From: Andreprevotia lacus DSM 23236
GTDB lineage: Bacteria > Pseudomonadota > Gammaproteobacteria > Burkholderiales > Chitinibacteraceae
Assembly (NCBI RefSeq): GCF_900176275.1
Contig: NZ_FWXD01000029.1
Span: 1 to 46,412, forward strand
Direction: 5' to 3'
Length of the DNA: 46,412 nucleotides
Shown here: piece after piece, positions 33,519-42,178 of the stretch
Numbering within the stretch: the first letter of the stretch is position 1
How the letters are laid out: each line of letters starts with the position of its first letter
Made by a program: the position numbers and the translations under genes
Notes under the pieces: model-generated
Told to the model about the DNA's origin: nothing
The model's database searches: none
Seen by the model: the letters and a program-made list of their open reading frames with translations, nothing else

Positions 33519-34357
33519 GTGCGGGGCGGGATGGGGCCAAGTTGCTGTTTCAGCAGGTAGTCGACGTGCTGCCCGTCCAGCTCCGTGCACTGGTTGCTGC
33601 AGTGGATTTCCAGCAAGGGATAGAGCGACTGGTAGCGATTGGCTCCGGGCAGTTTCACCGAAAAATCCCACACTTCCATTTCGCCATCGGCAAAGGTGAT
33701 CTGCGGGTTGAGCAGATAGACGCCGCCATCGACCACCGGGCTGATGGCAATGCTGTGCTTCATGTAACGGGCGCGAATCTTGACCGAGTCCTGCTTGGGG
33801 CCATAGACGCTGTATTCCGCGTCGGTGGCATCAAACCCTTCCTTGTTCCAGATATCGATCAGGCCCTGGTCGATGTGGTTCAGCCAGTCGATTTGCGCAC
33901 AGCGCAGAAAGTCGAACTTCTCGTTGGCATAATCGCTGGTTGCCTTGATGCCGTTGCTGAGTGCCAGCAGCGCCCGCATGCTGGGCGGCAGCCGCACACC
34001 CAGGCGGTCTTGCAGTGCGCCGATGTCACCCGCGCTGGCCGGCGGGTTGAGCACGCTGCCGCTGTGCAGGATGTCACGCTGCTGTCCGTCCAGCGTATAG
34101 GGCGCGCGCTGCAGGCGCAGCAACATTTGTGCATCCCAGAAGCGCAGAAAGGCTGCCAGCCCGTCGCGTGCGATCATGCCGTCGGTCTCCGGGGCGGGAA
34201 ATTGCGCCTGCAGCTTTTGATAAGCATCCTTGCGCGCATCTTGCCATGCCTGGCGCCTGGCGTCGGTACGCAGGCGCGAAACGGCATAAGCCCCCACGCC
34301 GAGCGAGGCCAGGGTGGTGGCTGCTGCGATCAACAACAGACGTCGACGGTCATTCAT
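33515..34357 (-). CDS. exported SUKH-like protein with Tat-type signal, copy 2
   Basis: A 280-residue paralogue of the downstream gene (shared DGMIARDGL, PPASAGDI, GGVYLLNPQITFADGEMEVWDFS). It also opens with a Tat-like MNDRRRLLLIAAA before a hydrophobic stretch. Tandem SUKH immunity genes usually cover several toxin variants. No toxin gene is nearby. No clear ribosome binding site precedes the ATG. A MITE-like element lies 112 bases upstream. Confidence 0.8.
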   Translation of the reverse strand: MNDRRRLLLIAAATTLASLGVGAYAVSRLRTDARRQAWQDARKDAYQKLQAQFPAPETDGMIARDGLAAFLRFWDAQMLLRLQRAPYTLDGQQRDILHSGSVLNPPASAGDIGALQDRLGVRLPPSMRALLALSNGIKATSDYANEKFDFLRCAQIDWLNHIDQGLIDIWNKEGFDATDAEYSVYGPKQDSVKIRARYMKHSIAISPVVDGGVYLLNPQITFADGEMEVWDFSVKLPGANRYQSLYPLLEIHCSNQCTELDGQHVDYLLKQQLGPIPPRT

Positions 34358-34468
34358 GGGCAACGGGGTGCGTGGTGGATGGATGAAGTTTACACGCAAA
34401 GAAAGCAAGGGCGGCAAACCCGCTGTGCGGTGTGGGGGCGGAAACAACAGCACTGCAGCGGTGGACTA

Positions 34469-34734
34469 GGGCCTGTTAACACTTATTTCGCGCTTGCGCT
34501 GGGCCGCAAAGAGGTCAGCTACAAGGCACGCAACGCAGGCAATAACCGGTTATTGCCAAGGCGCGTAACGCCGTAGATGGCCTCTTTGCGGCCCAGCCCT
34601 GCGGGTTCGGGGTATTTCGGGCGGTTCGCTGCGTTGCAAACCGCTTGCGGTACCCGTACCGCGGCGCGTTCTGCGCCTTGCGCTCCATCCCGAACTACCC
34701 CGAACGCAAGCGTGAAATAAGTGTTAACAGGCCC
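34469..34734. mobile_element. 266-bp MITE-like element, full copy
   Basis: The ends are 30-base inverted repeats starting GGGCCTGTTAACACTTATTT with one mismatch, flanked on both sides by TA (a TA-type target duplication, hence perhaps a transposase of the IS5 or IS630/Tc1 type; inference). Inside are two nested hairpins. The first, 34501-34594, has GGGCCGCAAAGAGG paired with CCTCTTTGCGGCCC around the palindrome AATAACCGGTTATT. The second, 34605-34705, has GTTCGGGGTATTTCGGG paired with CCCGAACTACCCCGAAC (one mismatch). It contains no gene. Two more copies occur in the window. Confidence 0.9.
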
Positions 34735-34797
34735 TAATTTGCCGCGTGGCGTTGCGATGACTTACAATCATGAAAGTTTTTGCTCAAGGTAAACCCC

Positions 34798-36501
34798 GTG
34801 ACGTTTCCGCTTTGGCCGCGCCTGTTGTGTGCGCTGGCGTTGTGCAGCAGCCTGGCCCATGCGGCCGATGTTTCTCCGGCCAGTGAGGAGACGGAGGCCG
34901 CCGCGCCGGCCGAGGATGCGGCGGTGACGCACGCCTACGAGATTTTGACCCAAGCGCGGGCCGCGTTCGGGGTGGAGGCGTTCCAGAAGCTGGGCAGCTA
35001 TACGCTCAGCGGCAGCGGTACGCTGCAGCAGGGCAAGCAGAGCACGGCGGTCGAGCGCTTTGATTTGCAGGTGGATGCCCGGCGCGGGATGTTTGTGCAG
35101 TCGCTCAAGCCTGCTGGCGTGCCGGCCACGGTGCGCAGCGGTTTTGACGGCTCCAGCTTCTGGATGGTGCCGGGTGACGGTGCCAAGCGCGACGCGAATC
35201 TCGCCAGCCTGCACGCGCGCTTGCAGGGGCAGATACGCAGCTATGCGCCGTTGCGCGATGATCCACACTCGCAATACGTGCGCTGGCAGGGTAGCGAGGG
35301 CTGTGGCGAGCAGATGTGCGATACCTTGCATTTTGACCCCAGCGGCCAGTCGGCCTTCGAGCTGGCCATCCGCCGCAGCGACCACCGCATTGCCATCCTG
35401 CGTGTGCTGGACGAGCAGAACAAGGTGACCTTGCGCGAGGAATACACCGCCTGGCAGACCGTGGCCGGCGTGCAGCTGCCGGCGCGCATGCGCACGGATT
35501 TCGGCTCGGGCGTGCTGGACCTGCAGCTCACCGCCACGGTCAGCACCCGCCCGGCCGAGTACAGCACTTTTGCCGCACCGCCGGCCATCCCGCCGTGGCA
35601 GTTTGCCGAAGGCACCAAACAGGTGGAACTGCCGATCGAGCTGGTGAACAACCAGATGTTCATCCGCGCCAGGCTCAACGGCCAGGGGCCGTTCCTGCTG
35701 ATGTTCGATACCGGCGGCAGCCTGATCATCGACCAGGGCATGGCCGAGCAGGTAAAGGTACAGGCAGGTGGCGCGCACGAATTCAAGGGCGGCGGCTGGT
35801 CGGCGCAGCGGGGCAGCCTCTCGGTGGTCGATCAGCTGCAGCTGGGCGAGCAGGGCGAGCTGCAGCTCAACCAGTGGCTGGCGCCCATTGTCGACAGCAG
35901 GGTGATGTGCGGCCGCACCAAGCTGTCGCTGCCGTGTGCGGGCAGCATCGGCGGCGATCTGCTGCGCTATTTTCCGGTTACGCTGGATTTCGAGCGCAAG
36001 GTGTTGATCATCCACAACCGCGATCACTTCACCCCGCCTGAGGGGCAGACCAAACTGGCGGCCACCCTGTACGACAACCATATCCCGCAGGTGGACGGCC
36101 AGATCGAGGGCAAGCCGGCGCGCCTGCTGCTGGACAGCGGTTCCGATGTCAATCTGTTCGTCACCGAGCCCTATACCGACAACAGCCGGCTGCTGTACAA
36201 GGTACGCACGACGGCGGTTTACTTGATGGGGTGGGGCTATGGCGGCGGCATGCATGGCCGGCTGGCGCGCATGAACGAATTTGGCCCCGGCGAATTCAAG
36301 CTCAAGCAACTCAGCGCCGCCTTGCTCTCCACCGCCGACGGCATGCTGGCCAGCAAGGATTTCGACGCCTTGCTGGGGCTGGGGGCGATGCAGCGCTTCA
36401 ATCTCACCATCGACATGCCGGGCAACGCGGTTTATCTGGAAAAAAACAGCCACTTTGACCAGCCGGACACCAACGAGCTGCGTGATAGCTGGTTGCGCTG
36501 A
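34798..36501 (+). CDS. secreted retropepsin-like double-domain protein
   Basis: A 567-residue exported protein with a signal peptide MTFPLWPRLLCALALCSSLAHA. Residues about 50-240 are an outer-membrane/LolA-like N-terminal region. The C-terminal half holds two aspartic-protease-type strand-loops, FLLMFDTGG (D304) and LLLDSGSD (D446), as in bacterial gag-polyprotein/retropepsin-like peptidases with a fused pair of lobes. Peptidase activity is likely but unproven, and the second lobe has DSGS. Start GTG at 34798 with AAGG eight bases upstream; a TTG six codons earlier has no site. Confidence 0.8.
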   Translation: MTFPLWPRLLCALALCSSLAHAADVSPASEETEAAAPAEDAAVTHAYEILTQARAAFGVEAFQKLGSYTLSGSGTLQQGKQSTAVERFDLQVDARRGMFVQSLKPAGVPATVRSGFDGSSFWMVPGDGAKRDANLASLHARLQGQIRSYAPLRDDPHSQYVRWQGSEGCGEQMCDTLHFDPSGQSAFELAIRRSDHRIAILRVLDEQNKVTLREEYTAWQTVAGVQLPARMRTDFGSGVLDLQLTATVSTRPAEYSTFAAPPAIPPWQFAEGTKQVELPIELVNNQMFIRARLNGQGPFLLMFDTGGSLIIDQGMAEQVKVQAGGAHEFKGGGWSAQRGSLSVVDQLQLGEQGELQLNQWLAPIVDSRVMCGRTKLSLPCAGSIGGDLLRYFPVTLDFERKVLIIHNRDHFTPPEGQTKLAATLYDNHIPQVDGQIEGKPARLLLDSGSDVNLFVTEPYTDNSRLLYKVRTTAVYLMGWGYGGGMHGRLARMNEFGPGEFKLKQLSAALLSTADGMLASKDFDALLGLGAMQRFNLTIDMPGNAVYLEKNSHFDQPDTNELRDSWLR

Positions 36502-36539
36502 GTGGGGCGCGCCAGTCCGCGATGCGGCCACGGCGGGAG

Positions 36540-36562
36540 GGGGCCGGCAGCGTGGCGGCCCC
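36540..36562. terminator. GC hairpin between convergent genes
   Basis: GGGGCCG and CGGCCCC pair around a nine-base loop between the 3' ends of two convergent genes. It lacks a T-run, so it is only a weak candidate for a shared terminator. Confidence 0.3.
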
Positions 36563-36566
36563 GGCG

Positions 36567-37037
36567 CTACTGCGCCACCTCCAGCCGCACGATCACCTCA
36601 CCCACATAGGTCACCCGCACCGGCAGGCCGGGCTTGATCGGGCCGCCCATTTCGGCGGTGGCGTGAAAACCGTCGGCCGGGTCGGCCTCGCTGTAGCTGA
36701 AGCACTGGCCGTCCACGCAAAACGATTCGCGCGAGCGCTCGTAGCGGAAATCGCGCACCGGGCCGCTGGCCACTCTGGCGTTCAGGTTGTGGCTGGATTC
36801 GGTCAGCATGCGGTGGTTGGCGTCGTCGGCCTGATAGGTGCTGAACGCGGCCAGCATCAGCAGGCCGCCCAGCCCCAGCCAGATCGCCAGCGACAGGCGC
36901 GTGCCCAGCCAGCCACCCGGCTGGCGGCGGGCCAGCAGCGGCACCAGCAGGACGACCGCGCCGGCCAGCCCCAGCAGCAGCGCCCCGGTGGCGGGGTTGC
37001 CGCTGTCGGCAATGTCGTAGACCAGTTGGTAGCTCAT
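36567..37037 (-). CDS. two-helix membrane protein with exported domain
   Basis: A 156-residue protein with helices near 18-35 and 48-65 and a C-terminal soluble domain (about 70-156). That domain has GPVRDFRYERSRESFCVDGQCFSYSEAD, then a Gly-rich GGPIKPGLPVRVTYVGEVIVRLEV end. The two Cys could form a disulphide outside the cytoplasm. ATG MSYQLVYDIADSG is chosen because the helix follows at once. Family not named. Confidence 0.75.
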   Translation of the reverse strand: MSYQLVYDIADSGNPATGALLLGLAGAVVLLVPLLARRQPGGWLGTRLSLAIWLGLGGLLMLAAFSTYQADDANHRMLTESSHNLNARVASGPVRDFRYERSRESFCVDGQCFSYSEADPADGFHATAEMGGPIKPGLPVRVTYVGEVIVRLEVAQ

Positions 37038-37149
37038 GGGCTTGTGCGGCGTGATTGTGTGGCGCGATTGTAAAGCATGCAGAAAGGCGCTTGTAGGCAA
37101 GCCCGCCTCGGCTAAGATGACGGCTTTGCCATTCATTGCGGAGTAAACC

Positions 37150-37950
37150 ATGTCGTTGCAGATGTCCGTCGTACTCTGCCAGGGCAGCGGCCTGCTCGAT
37201 GCCGCCGCGCTGGCCCGGGCGCTGGCGCGCCGTTTTCCCGAGTTGCCGGCGCTGAGCGAGGTCTCGGTCAAGGATGGCATCATCAGCGCCAGCTGGGATG
37301 AAGGCATCAATATCGCCGTGTCCAGCACGGCGGCGCCGTGGCCGTGGAGCGATCTGGAAGGGCCGTGTGCCAGCGGTGCGCTGTGGCCGCCGGAAGAGGC
37401 CGAAGGCGCGCTGCGTGCACACAGCAGCCACCTTATCGTTACCGTGTTTGGCGAGCTGGAGCCGCTGGCGCTCTGCAGCTTGCTCACCCAGCTGACCACG
37501 GCCGTGCTGGACGAAGCCGACGGCGCGCTGGGCGTGTTCTGGGCCAATGCCGCACTGGTCGCCCCCAAGCCGCTGTTCATCGAATTTGCCACCGAGATGA
37601 TGCCGGAGGATCTGCCGCTGCCGATCTGGGTGGACTTCCGCGTGGGCTGGAGTGGCGAGCGCATCAGCGCCGGCTTCACCTGCGGGCTGGCCAAGCTGGG
37701 CCACCGCGAATTCGAAGCGCAGGAAGTGCCGGAAAAACCCTCCGAGCTGCGCGAGCGCCTGTACGACCTGGCCGCCTATGTGCTCAAGCAGGGCCCGGTG
37801 CTGAAAGACGGCGACACGCTGGGCCGCGACGAGGAAGAACGCATCCGCGTGGCCTACACCCCGTCGGCCTTCGGCCTGGAAGGCGAAGTGATCACGCTGC
37901 AGTACGAGCAGCCCTCGTCGAAAAAACCGTGGTGGAAGCTCTGGCAGTAA
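37150..37950 (+). CDS. DUF4261 protein
   Basis: A 266-residue cytosolic protein. The DUF4261 signature is clear: HLIVTVFGELEPLALCSLLTQLTTAVLD, then ALGVFWANAALVAPKPLFIEFATE and WVDFRVGWSG, followed by a helical C-terminus ending KPWWKLWQ. The domain is widespread in bacteria, with unknown function, and often next to toxin/immunity genes. GGAG seven bases upstream of the ATG. Confidence 0.85.
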   Translation: MSLQMSVVLCQGSGLLDAAALARALARRFPELPALSEVSVKDGIISASWDEGINIAVSSTAAPWPWSDLEGPCASGALWPPEEAEGALRAHSSHLIVTVFGELEPLALCSLLTQLTTAVLDEADGALGVFWANAALVAPKPLFIEFATEMMPEDLPLPIWVDFRVGWSGERISAGFTCGLAKLGHREFEAQEVPEKPSELRERLYDLAAYVLKQGPVLKDGDTLGRDEEERIRVAYTPSAFGLEGEVITLQYEQPSSKKPWWKLWQ

Positions 37951-38218
37951 GCGCCGACACCTGAATGCCACTGGCCGTCATTTTTGATGGCACGCAATCT
38001 GGTGCCCGGACTTTAGCTGGTCAGCCAATGCTATCGATCTGATTTTTAAGCATGCATGGGCTGATCGCAGCCTGATTTGCTCGGTATGGATGTTTGGTGT
38101 GGAAGGTCTGCAATTCGGGGGCATAGATTGTTGCCGGGGTTTTAGTGGTTTTTCTATGGCGGCTTTTTGCAGGGTCGGTGCTGAACGCAGGTGCGGGCGA
38201 TTTGATGGGGGTGTTTTG

Positions 38219-38728
38219 ATGAACCAAGCTGCTTGGCTATGCTGTTTCTTGCTCTTTTTCTGCGGTATCAGCTTCGCGGCCGGAGGATGGGTGCAAACCG
38301 TCGATGGCTTTGAATTTGAAATCGCCCCGCCTGAAAACGGCTGGTCTGTCGTTACTGCCCGAGGCGGCCCCTGTGTGAAATATGGCCTCTATGGCATGAA
38401 ATTCAGGGTTGACGAGATATATTCATATCGTCAAGGCGACTACAAGAATAGCTTTAGCATCAGTTTGTCCTCAACGAATGGCAGGTCGCTTTCGATTACG
38501 CCAAGAATTGACTGGAGTGAGGCGGAAGCATCGGCTTTTTTTTCAGGAAATAAGGATCTGCAGGGCGCATATCAGTGTGCCAGGAGATTCCATATGCAAT
38601 ATGCCATGGCCGCAGAAAGCTGGATGTCCAAAAACGAAAAACTGATCATCATGCTGAATCCAAGGCTGAAGCGAGACACGGTTGCTGTATCCGGGTCTAC
38701 CGCTCAAGCCAAAGTCGCCATCATCTGA
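38219..38728 (+). CDS. exported protein with AT-richer composition
   Basis: A 169-residue protein with an N-terminal signal peptide (MNQAAWLCCFLLFFCGISFAAGG) and a mature domain with several aromatic residues and Cys (CVKYGLYG, QCARRFH). Codon use is less GC-rich than that of its neighbours (for example many AAA, TAT and TTT), which may indicate transfer. The start has GGGGG eight bases upstream. Function unknown. The upstream 260 bases contain no gene. Confidence 0.7.
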   Translation: MNQAAWLCCFLLFFCGISFAAGGWVQTVDGFEFEIAPPENGWSVVTARGGPCVKYGLYGMKFRVDEIYSYRQGDYKNSFSISLSSTNGRSLSITPRIDWSEAEASAFFSGNKDLQGAYQCARRFHMQYAMAAESWMSKNEKLIIMLNPRLKRDTVAVSGSTAQAKVAII

Positions 38729-38931
38729 TCACCACGGATTGTTGAAATGCATGCCTGTCGTTGCGCATGCAGACGTCGCATGCGGGGGCTGTGCCGTCGA
38801 ACCTGGCCCGCATGATCACTGCCGAGTGAGCGCAGCAGGTCGAATGTGCACAAGACTACTGCCGGTTGCTGGCTGTGCTGTAGCTCACAGGCAACATCAA
38901 TTTACATACACTGTCTAAGCCATGACGTCGG

Positions 38932-40554
38932 GTGTTAGATTTTGGGCCTGTGCCACATCGCCCCGTAACACTCGTGCCCAATCTCAGTCAGCAAGCCGCC
39001 GAATTCCTTGATTGCTACACCTGTGGCGTGCAGCCCCCGCAAGGCTGGCTGTATGACGCCGCGCTGCGCCAGACCCGGCTGGATTTCACCCCCGACAGCC
39101 TCAAGCGCATCGATGCGCTGCTGGCCCAGCTGCGCAGCAAGGTCGCCCCCACGCTGCAGGACATGGAAGCCACGCCACAGGCGTTCAACTTCTGTCTGCT
39201 GCTGGCGTTCTACATCGGTGAATACCTGGTGCGCCAGCACGGCATGGTGCTGACCTGGCATCACCACGACGAAGCCGGCGCGGTGCTGGAAACCACGCCG
39301 CCGCCAGCGTTCTTCTCGCGCGTGTTCGGCCTGACGGGCGGGCGGCTGTTTCTGCCGCTGGGCTGGCTCAGCGACCACCTGCTGGGCAAGCCCGAGCGCA
39401 TGAGCGCCACCGACTACGTGGCCAAGCTGGCCACCCGGCCCGAGGCCCCCGGCGAGGCCACGCGCCGCCTGCAGCGCCCGCAAGGCATGCCCGCCGTCAC
39501 GCTGCCGGCCGGCTGGGCGCCCGCGCTGCGCAATGCCGGCCAGCTGGCCGCTGCCGCGCTCGATCTGCTGGCCGACGGCACCAGCGCCCACCTGCCGGCC
39601 CGCTGCGAGCCGGGCGAGGGCGATGCCATCACCATCGTCTCGATGGCCGGCTATGGCGACCCGGACGAAACCGTGGCCCATGGCGAACAGCAACTGGCCA
39701 GCAACCCCAAGCAGTTGCCACGCATGGCGCTGTGCTACCCGGTGCATGACCGCGCCGGCAGCGCACCGCGTCTGCTGCTGCTGGTGCGCGTGCGCAGCTA
39801 TGGCGGCAGCCAGCAGCTGGACAGCACCGTGTACTTTCCCTTCCGCCTGGCCGAACACCCGCAGGGCTTTGCCGTGCTGGGGCTGGAGGTGGACCGCGAC
39901 ATCGCCCCGGCCGATCAGCTGGATGCCGTCGCTGCCGCGCTGTATGCCGGCTTTGACCTGTGGCAGTCCACTCGCCTGCGCTGGGCGAACCCGGACGACG
40001 CCGCAACGGCCACGCCGGCAGGGCTGCTGAACGCGCCAGATGCGGCCCCGCAGCCCCCCACACCGCGCAGCGCGGCAGCCGCTGCAGCCGCTGCAGCCTG
40101 GCCGCCGGCGCAGGCACCGCAGGGCGGCTGGCCTGGTGCAACGGCATCGCCCCGGCAAAGTGGCGATGCCGGTTTTTCGATGGGCTCGTTGCTCAAGCCA
40201 CTGGTCGAAAGCGCCGAGCGTGAGTCGGCCAGAGACGTGCGCCTGGTTGGGGTAATCAAGTTTTTTACCGGGATGGTGCTGGCTGCATTAGCCGTGGGTG
40301 CCTGCGTGCTGCTGGCATTGCTTCCAGTCCTGTCGATCGGGTTAGTCGTGTTTGCCGTGACGGCGGTGGGGTTTGCCTTGGGTGGTTTGCTGGAAGTGAT
40401 CACCGGCATCAGCCTGGGCCTCATGGCGCAAGCCGTGAATGCCTTCGCGGAGACCCGATTTGCCAGAATAGCGGCGCTCACCTTTGCAATCACGCTGTTG
40501 CTGGTTGCGGCCGGGATGATGATATGGGCCCTATTTGGCGACCATTCCACTTGA
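38932..40554 (+). CDS. large protein with Ala-rich linker and C-terminal membrane helices
   Basis: A 540-residue protein. The N-terminal two thirds (about 1-355) are soluble with Trp/Pro-rich stretches; a low-complexity linker (AAAAAAAAAWPPAQAPQGG, about 380-410) follows; then two or three membrane helices (about 445-480, 485-510, 515-535) make up the C-terminus. No family recognised. The start is uncertain: GTG at 38932 and GTG at 38950 are both possible and neither has a strong site. Confidence 0.65.
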   Translation: MLDFGPVPHRPVTLVPNLSQQAAEFLDCYTCGVQPPQGWLYDAALRQTRLDFTPDSLKRIDALLAQLRSKVAPTLQDMEATPQAFNFCLLLAFYIGEYLVRQHGMVLTWHHHDEAGAVLETTPPPAFFSRVFGLTGGRLFLPLGWLSDHLLGKPERMSATDYVAKLATRPEAPGEATRRLQRPQGMPAVTLPAGWAPALRNAGQLAAAALDLLADGTSAHLPARCEPGEGDAITIVSMAGYGDPDETVAHGEQQLASNPKQLPRMALCYPVHDRAGSAPRLLLLVRVRSYGGSQQLDSTVYFPFRLAEHPQGFAVLGLEVDRDIAPADQLDAVAAALYAGFDLWQSTRLRWANPDDAATATPAGLLNAPDAAPQPPTPRSAAAAAAAAAWPPAQAPQGGWPGATASPRQSGDAGFSMGSLLKPLVESAERESARDVRLVGVIKFFTGMVLAALAVGACVLLALLPVLSIGLVVFAVTAVGFALGGLLEVITGISLGLMAQAVNAFAETRFARIAALTFAITLLLVAAGMMIWALFGDHST

Positions 40555-40624
40555 TGGCCACCCGCATGCCTCGCAACACCTTGCGGCCTGACTATGCGCG
40601 TCTCCTTGCCAAGAGTCCGACCCC

Positions 40625-41026
40625 ATGACCAAAACCAGACCCGCCACCAGGCCGTATGACCCACAGCGCCAGGCCAGGCTGGCCGAGCGCAAGGTAACCA
40701 ACTTCGTGCGCATCATCGGCATGTTCAAGCTGCTGATCTGCGTGCCACTGGCCATTGCGGCGCGGCACAAATACGCGCCGTTTTTCGGGGTTACGCCCTT
40801 TATCGCCATCATTCCGATCGGCCTGTGGTTCCTCGCCGTGTGCGGCTTGTTCGAGATGATCACCGCCATCCGTGTCGACGGGCTGATCCGCAAGCGCCAC
40901 AGCCCTGCGGGTTCGGGGTATTTCGGGCGGTTCGCTGCGTTGCAAACCGCTTGCGGTACCCGTACCGCGGCGCGTTCTGCGCCTTGCGCTCCATCCCGAA
41001 CTACCCCGAACGCAAGCGTGAAATAA
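40625..41026 (+). CDS. two-helix membrane protein with C-terminus supplied by MITE
   Basis: A 133-residue protein. Residues 1-92 are normal, with two membrane helices (about 28-50 and 58-80). From about residue 93 (SPAGSGYFGRF) the codons come from the right half of the MITE-like element, whose first stop in this frame ends the gene. So about 41 residues are element-derived and not native. The gene is probably damaged at its 3' end, although the shortened chain could still be made. ATG with a weak upstream site. Confidence 0.7.
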   Translation: MTKTRPATRPYDPQRQARLAERKVTNFVRIIGMFKLLICVPLAIAARHKYAPFFGVTPFIAIIPIGLWFLAVCGLFEMITAIRVDGLIRKRHSPAGSGYFGRFAALQTACGTRTAARSAPCAPSRTTPNASVK

Positions 41027-41040
41027 GTGTTAACAGGCCC
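40900..41040. mobile_element. MITE-like element, right half only
   Basis: Identical over 141 bases to the right half (34594-34734) of the full copy: the second hairpin and the right terminal repeat, with TA after the end. The left half is missing exactly at the base of the first hairpin. Confidence 0.9.
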
Positions 41041-41098
41041 TAACCCATGCACCCGACCCCGCCCGTTTCCGGCCATCTGCATGAAGCACAAGGACGCA

Positions 41099-42091
41099 AT
41101 GCACCAAGCACCCGCGCTTGATCTGCCGCGCCGCCGCACGCGCCACGCCGCACCGGGCTGGCATGCAGCTGCGCGCCGCGCATTGGCCGGCCTGCTGCTG
41201 GGCCTGGCGCTGCTGCCTGTGCACGCCATGGACTGCAGCCGCGCCAGCAGCGCCAGCGAAAAGCGCATCTGCGCCGATCCCAAATTGCTGCAGCTGGATG
41301 GCGAGCTGAACACGGCCTATACGCAGGCCATGGCAAAGGTGCCGGCGCAGTATCAGGCGCTGTTCAAGCAGCGGCAGCTGGCATGGTTGCAGATGCGCGA
41401 TACGACCGAGGGTAAGGACGCGTTGGTTGAAGCGCTGGCGGAGCGCATTGCCACACTCAAGCAGCCGGTACGTTCAATCAACCGGCTTTCCTTCCTGTTT
41501 CTGGACCATGGCAACACGCCGCCCATCCTGCTGACCAGTCTGCCCGGCACCGCCGGCTATAACGCATGGGCATTGCGGCAGATACGCGTTGCGATCAAGG
41601 ATGATCACGGCAACGTGCACGGTAACTGCAAACCGCATGATACGGAGTGCGATTTCACTACCGTAAGACATGAGGCCACCTTGTATTTTGCTTCGCCCGA
41701 ATTACTCAGCATCGGCACCGCTGCTGTTTACGACACGCGCGGTGCGGCACATCCGGGCTGGGAAATCATCGCTTTCAATTTCTGGATGTCGCGCACAGGC
41801 CAGGTCAAGGCAAGTGACATCTTCCGTGGTCAGCACTTCCTCAAGGCGATTCGTGCCAAGTTTGAAACAGACAACGAGTGGACCGAGCAGATGAAAGCGG
41901 CGGCTGCAGACCCGGTGCACTGGACGATTGGCGATCATGCGTTGTCGGTTGGCGGCGATGCAATGGACTTTGGCATGGGCCGTGGCGGCTTTAGCGTGGA
42001 AGTCCCCTGGCGCAACTTCGGCAATGACCTCACCCCTGAATTCCGCCGTGCGCTGGCGGCGGCCAAGGGCGATGTCGCGTCGGGATGGTAG
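41099..42091 (+). CDS. LprI-like exported protein with C-terminal domain
   Basis: Exported 330-residue protein with a long basic leader before the signal helix (RRALAGLLLGLALLPVHA-MDC). Residues about 42-100 match the lysozyme-inhibitor LprI domain (MDCSRASSASEKRICADP, LDGELNTAYTQAM, LKQRQ/W). The rest, ending VPWRNFGNDLTPEFRRAL, resembles a DUF3298-type domain. It probably acts in the periplasm or cell wall. ATG at 41099 has AAGGA at proper spacing; an ATG six codons earlier has no site. Confidence 0.8.
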   Translation: MHQAPALDLPRRRTRHAAPGWHAAARRALAGLLLGLALLPVHAMDCSRASSASEKRICADPKLLQLDGELNTAYTQAMAKVPAQYQALFKQRQLAWLQMRDTTEGKDALVEALAERIATLKQPVRSINRLSFLFLDHGNTPPILLTSLPGTAGYNAWALRQIRVAIKDDHGNVHGNCKPHDTECDFTTVRHEATLYFASPELLSIGTAAVYDTRGAAHPGWEIIAFNFWMSRTGQVKASDIFRGQHFLKAIRAKFETDNEWTEQMKAAAADPVHWTIGDHALSVGGDAMDFGMGRGGFSVEVPWRNFGNDLTPEFRRALAAAKGDVASGW

Positions 42092-42178
42092 CGTGGTACA
42101 GCGCGGACACCGGGGCCTGACCATACCCACCGGGCTGGTCGGTTTTTTCATTCATCCTGCACGTGGCGGAGTACCTGT

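Noticed and set aside
34768-36531. Long minus-strand frame opposite the retropepsin-like gene
   Set aside because: The plus-strand gene has a signal peptide, aspartic motifs and a ribosome binding site; the antisense translation is Arg/Gln/His-rich without family features.
38935-40158. Minus-strand 407-codon frame opposite the large Ala-linker protein
   Set aside because: Gln/Arg/Gly-rich translation without recognisable domains; the plus-strand frame has membrane helices.
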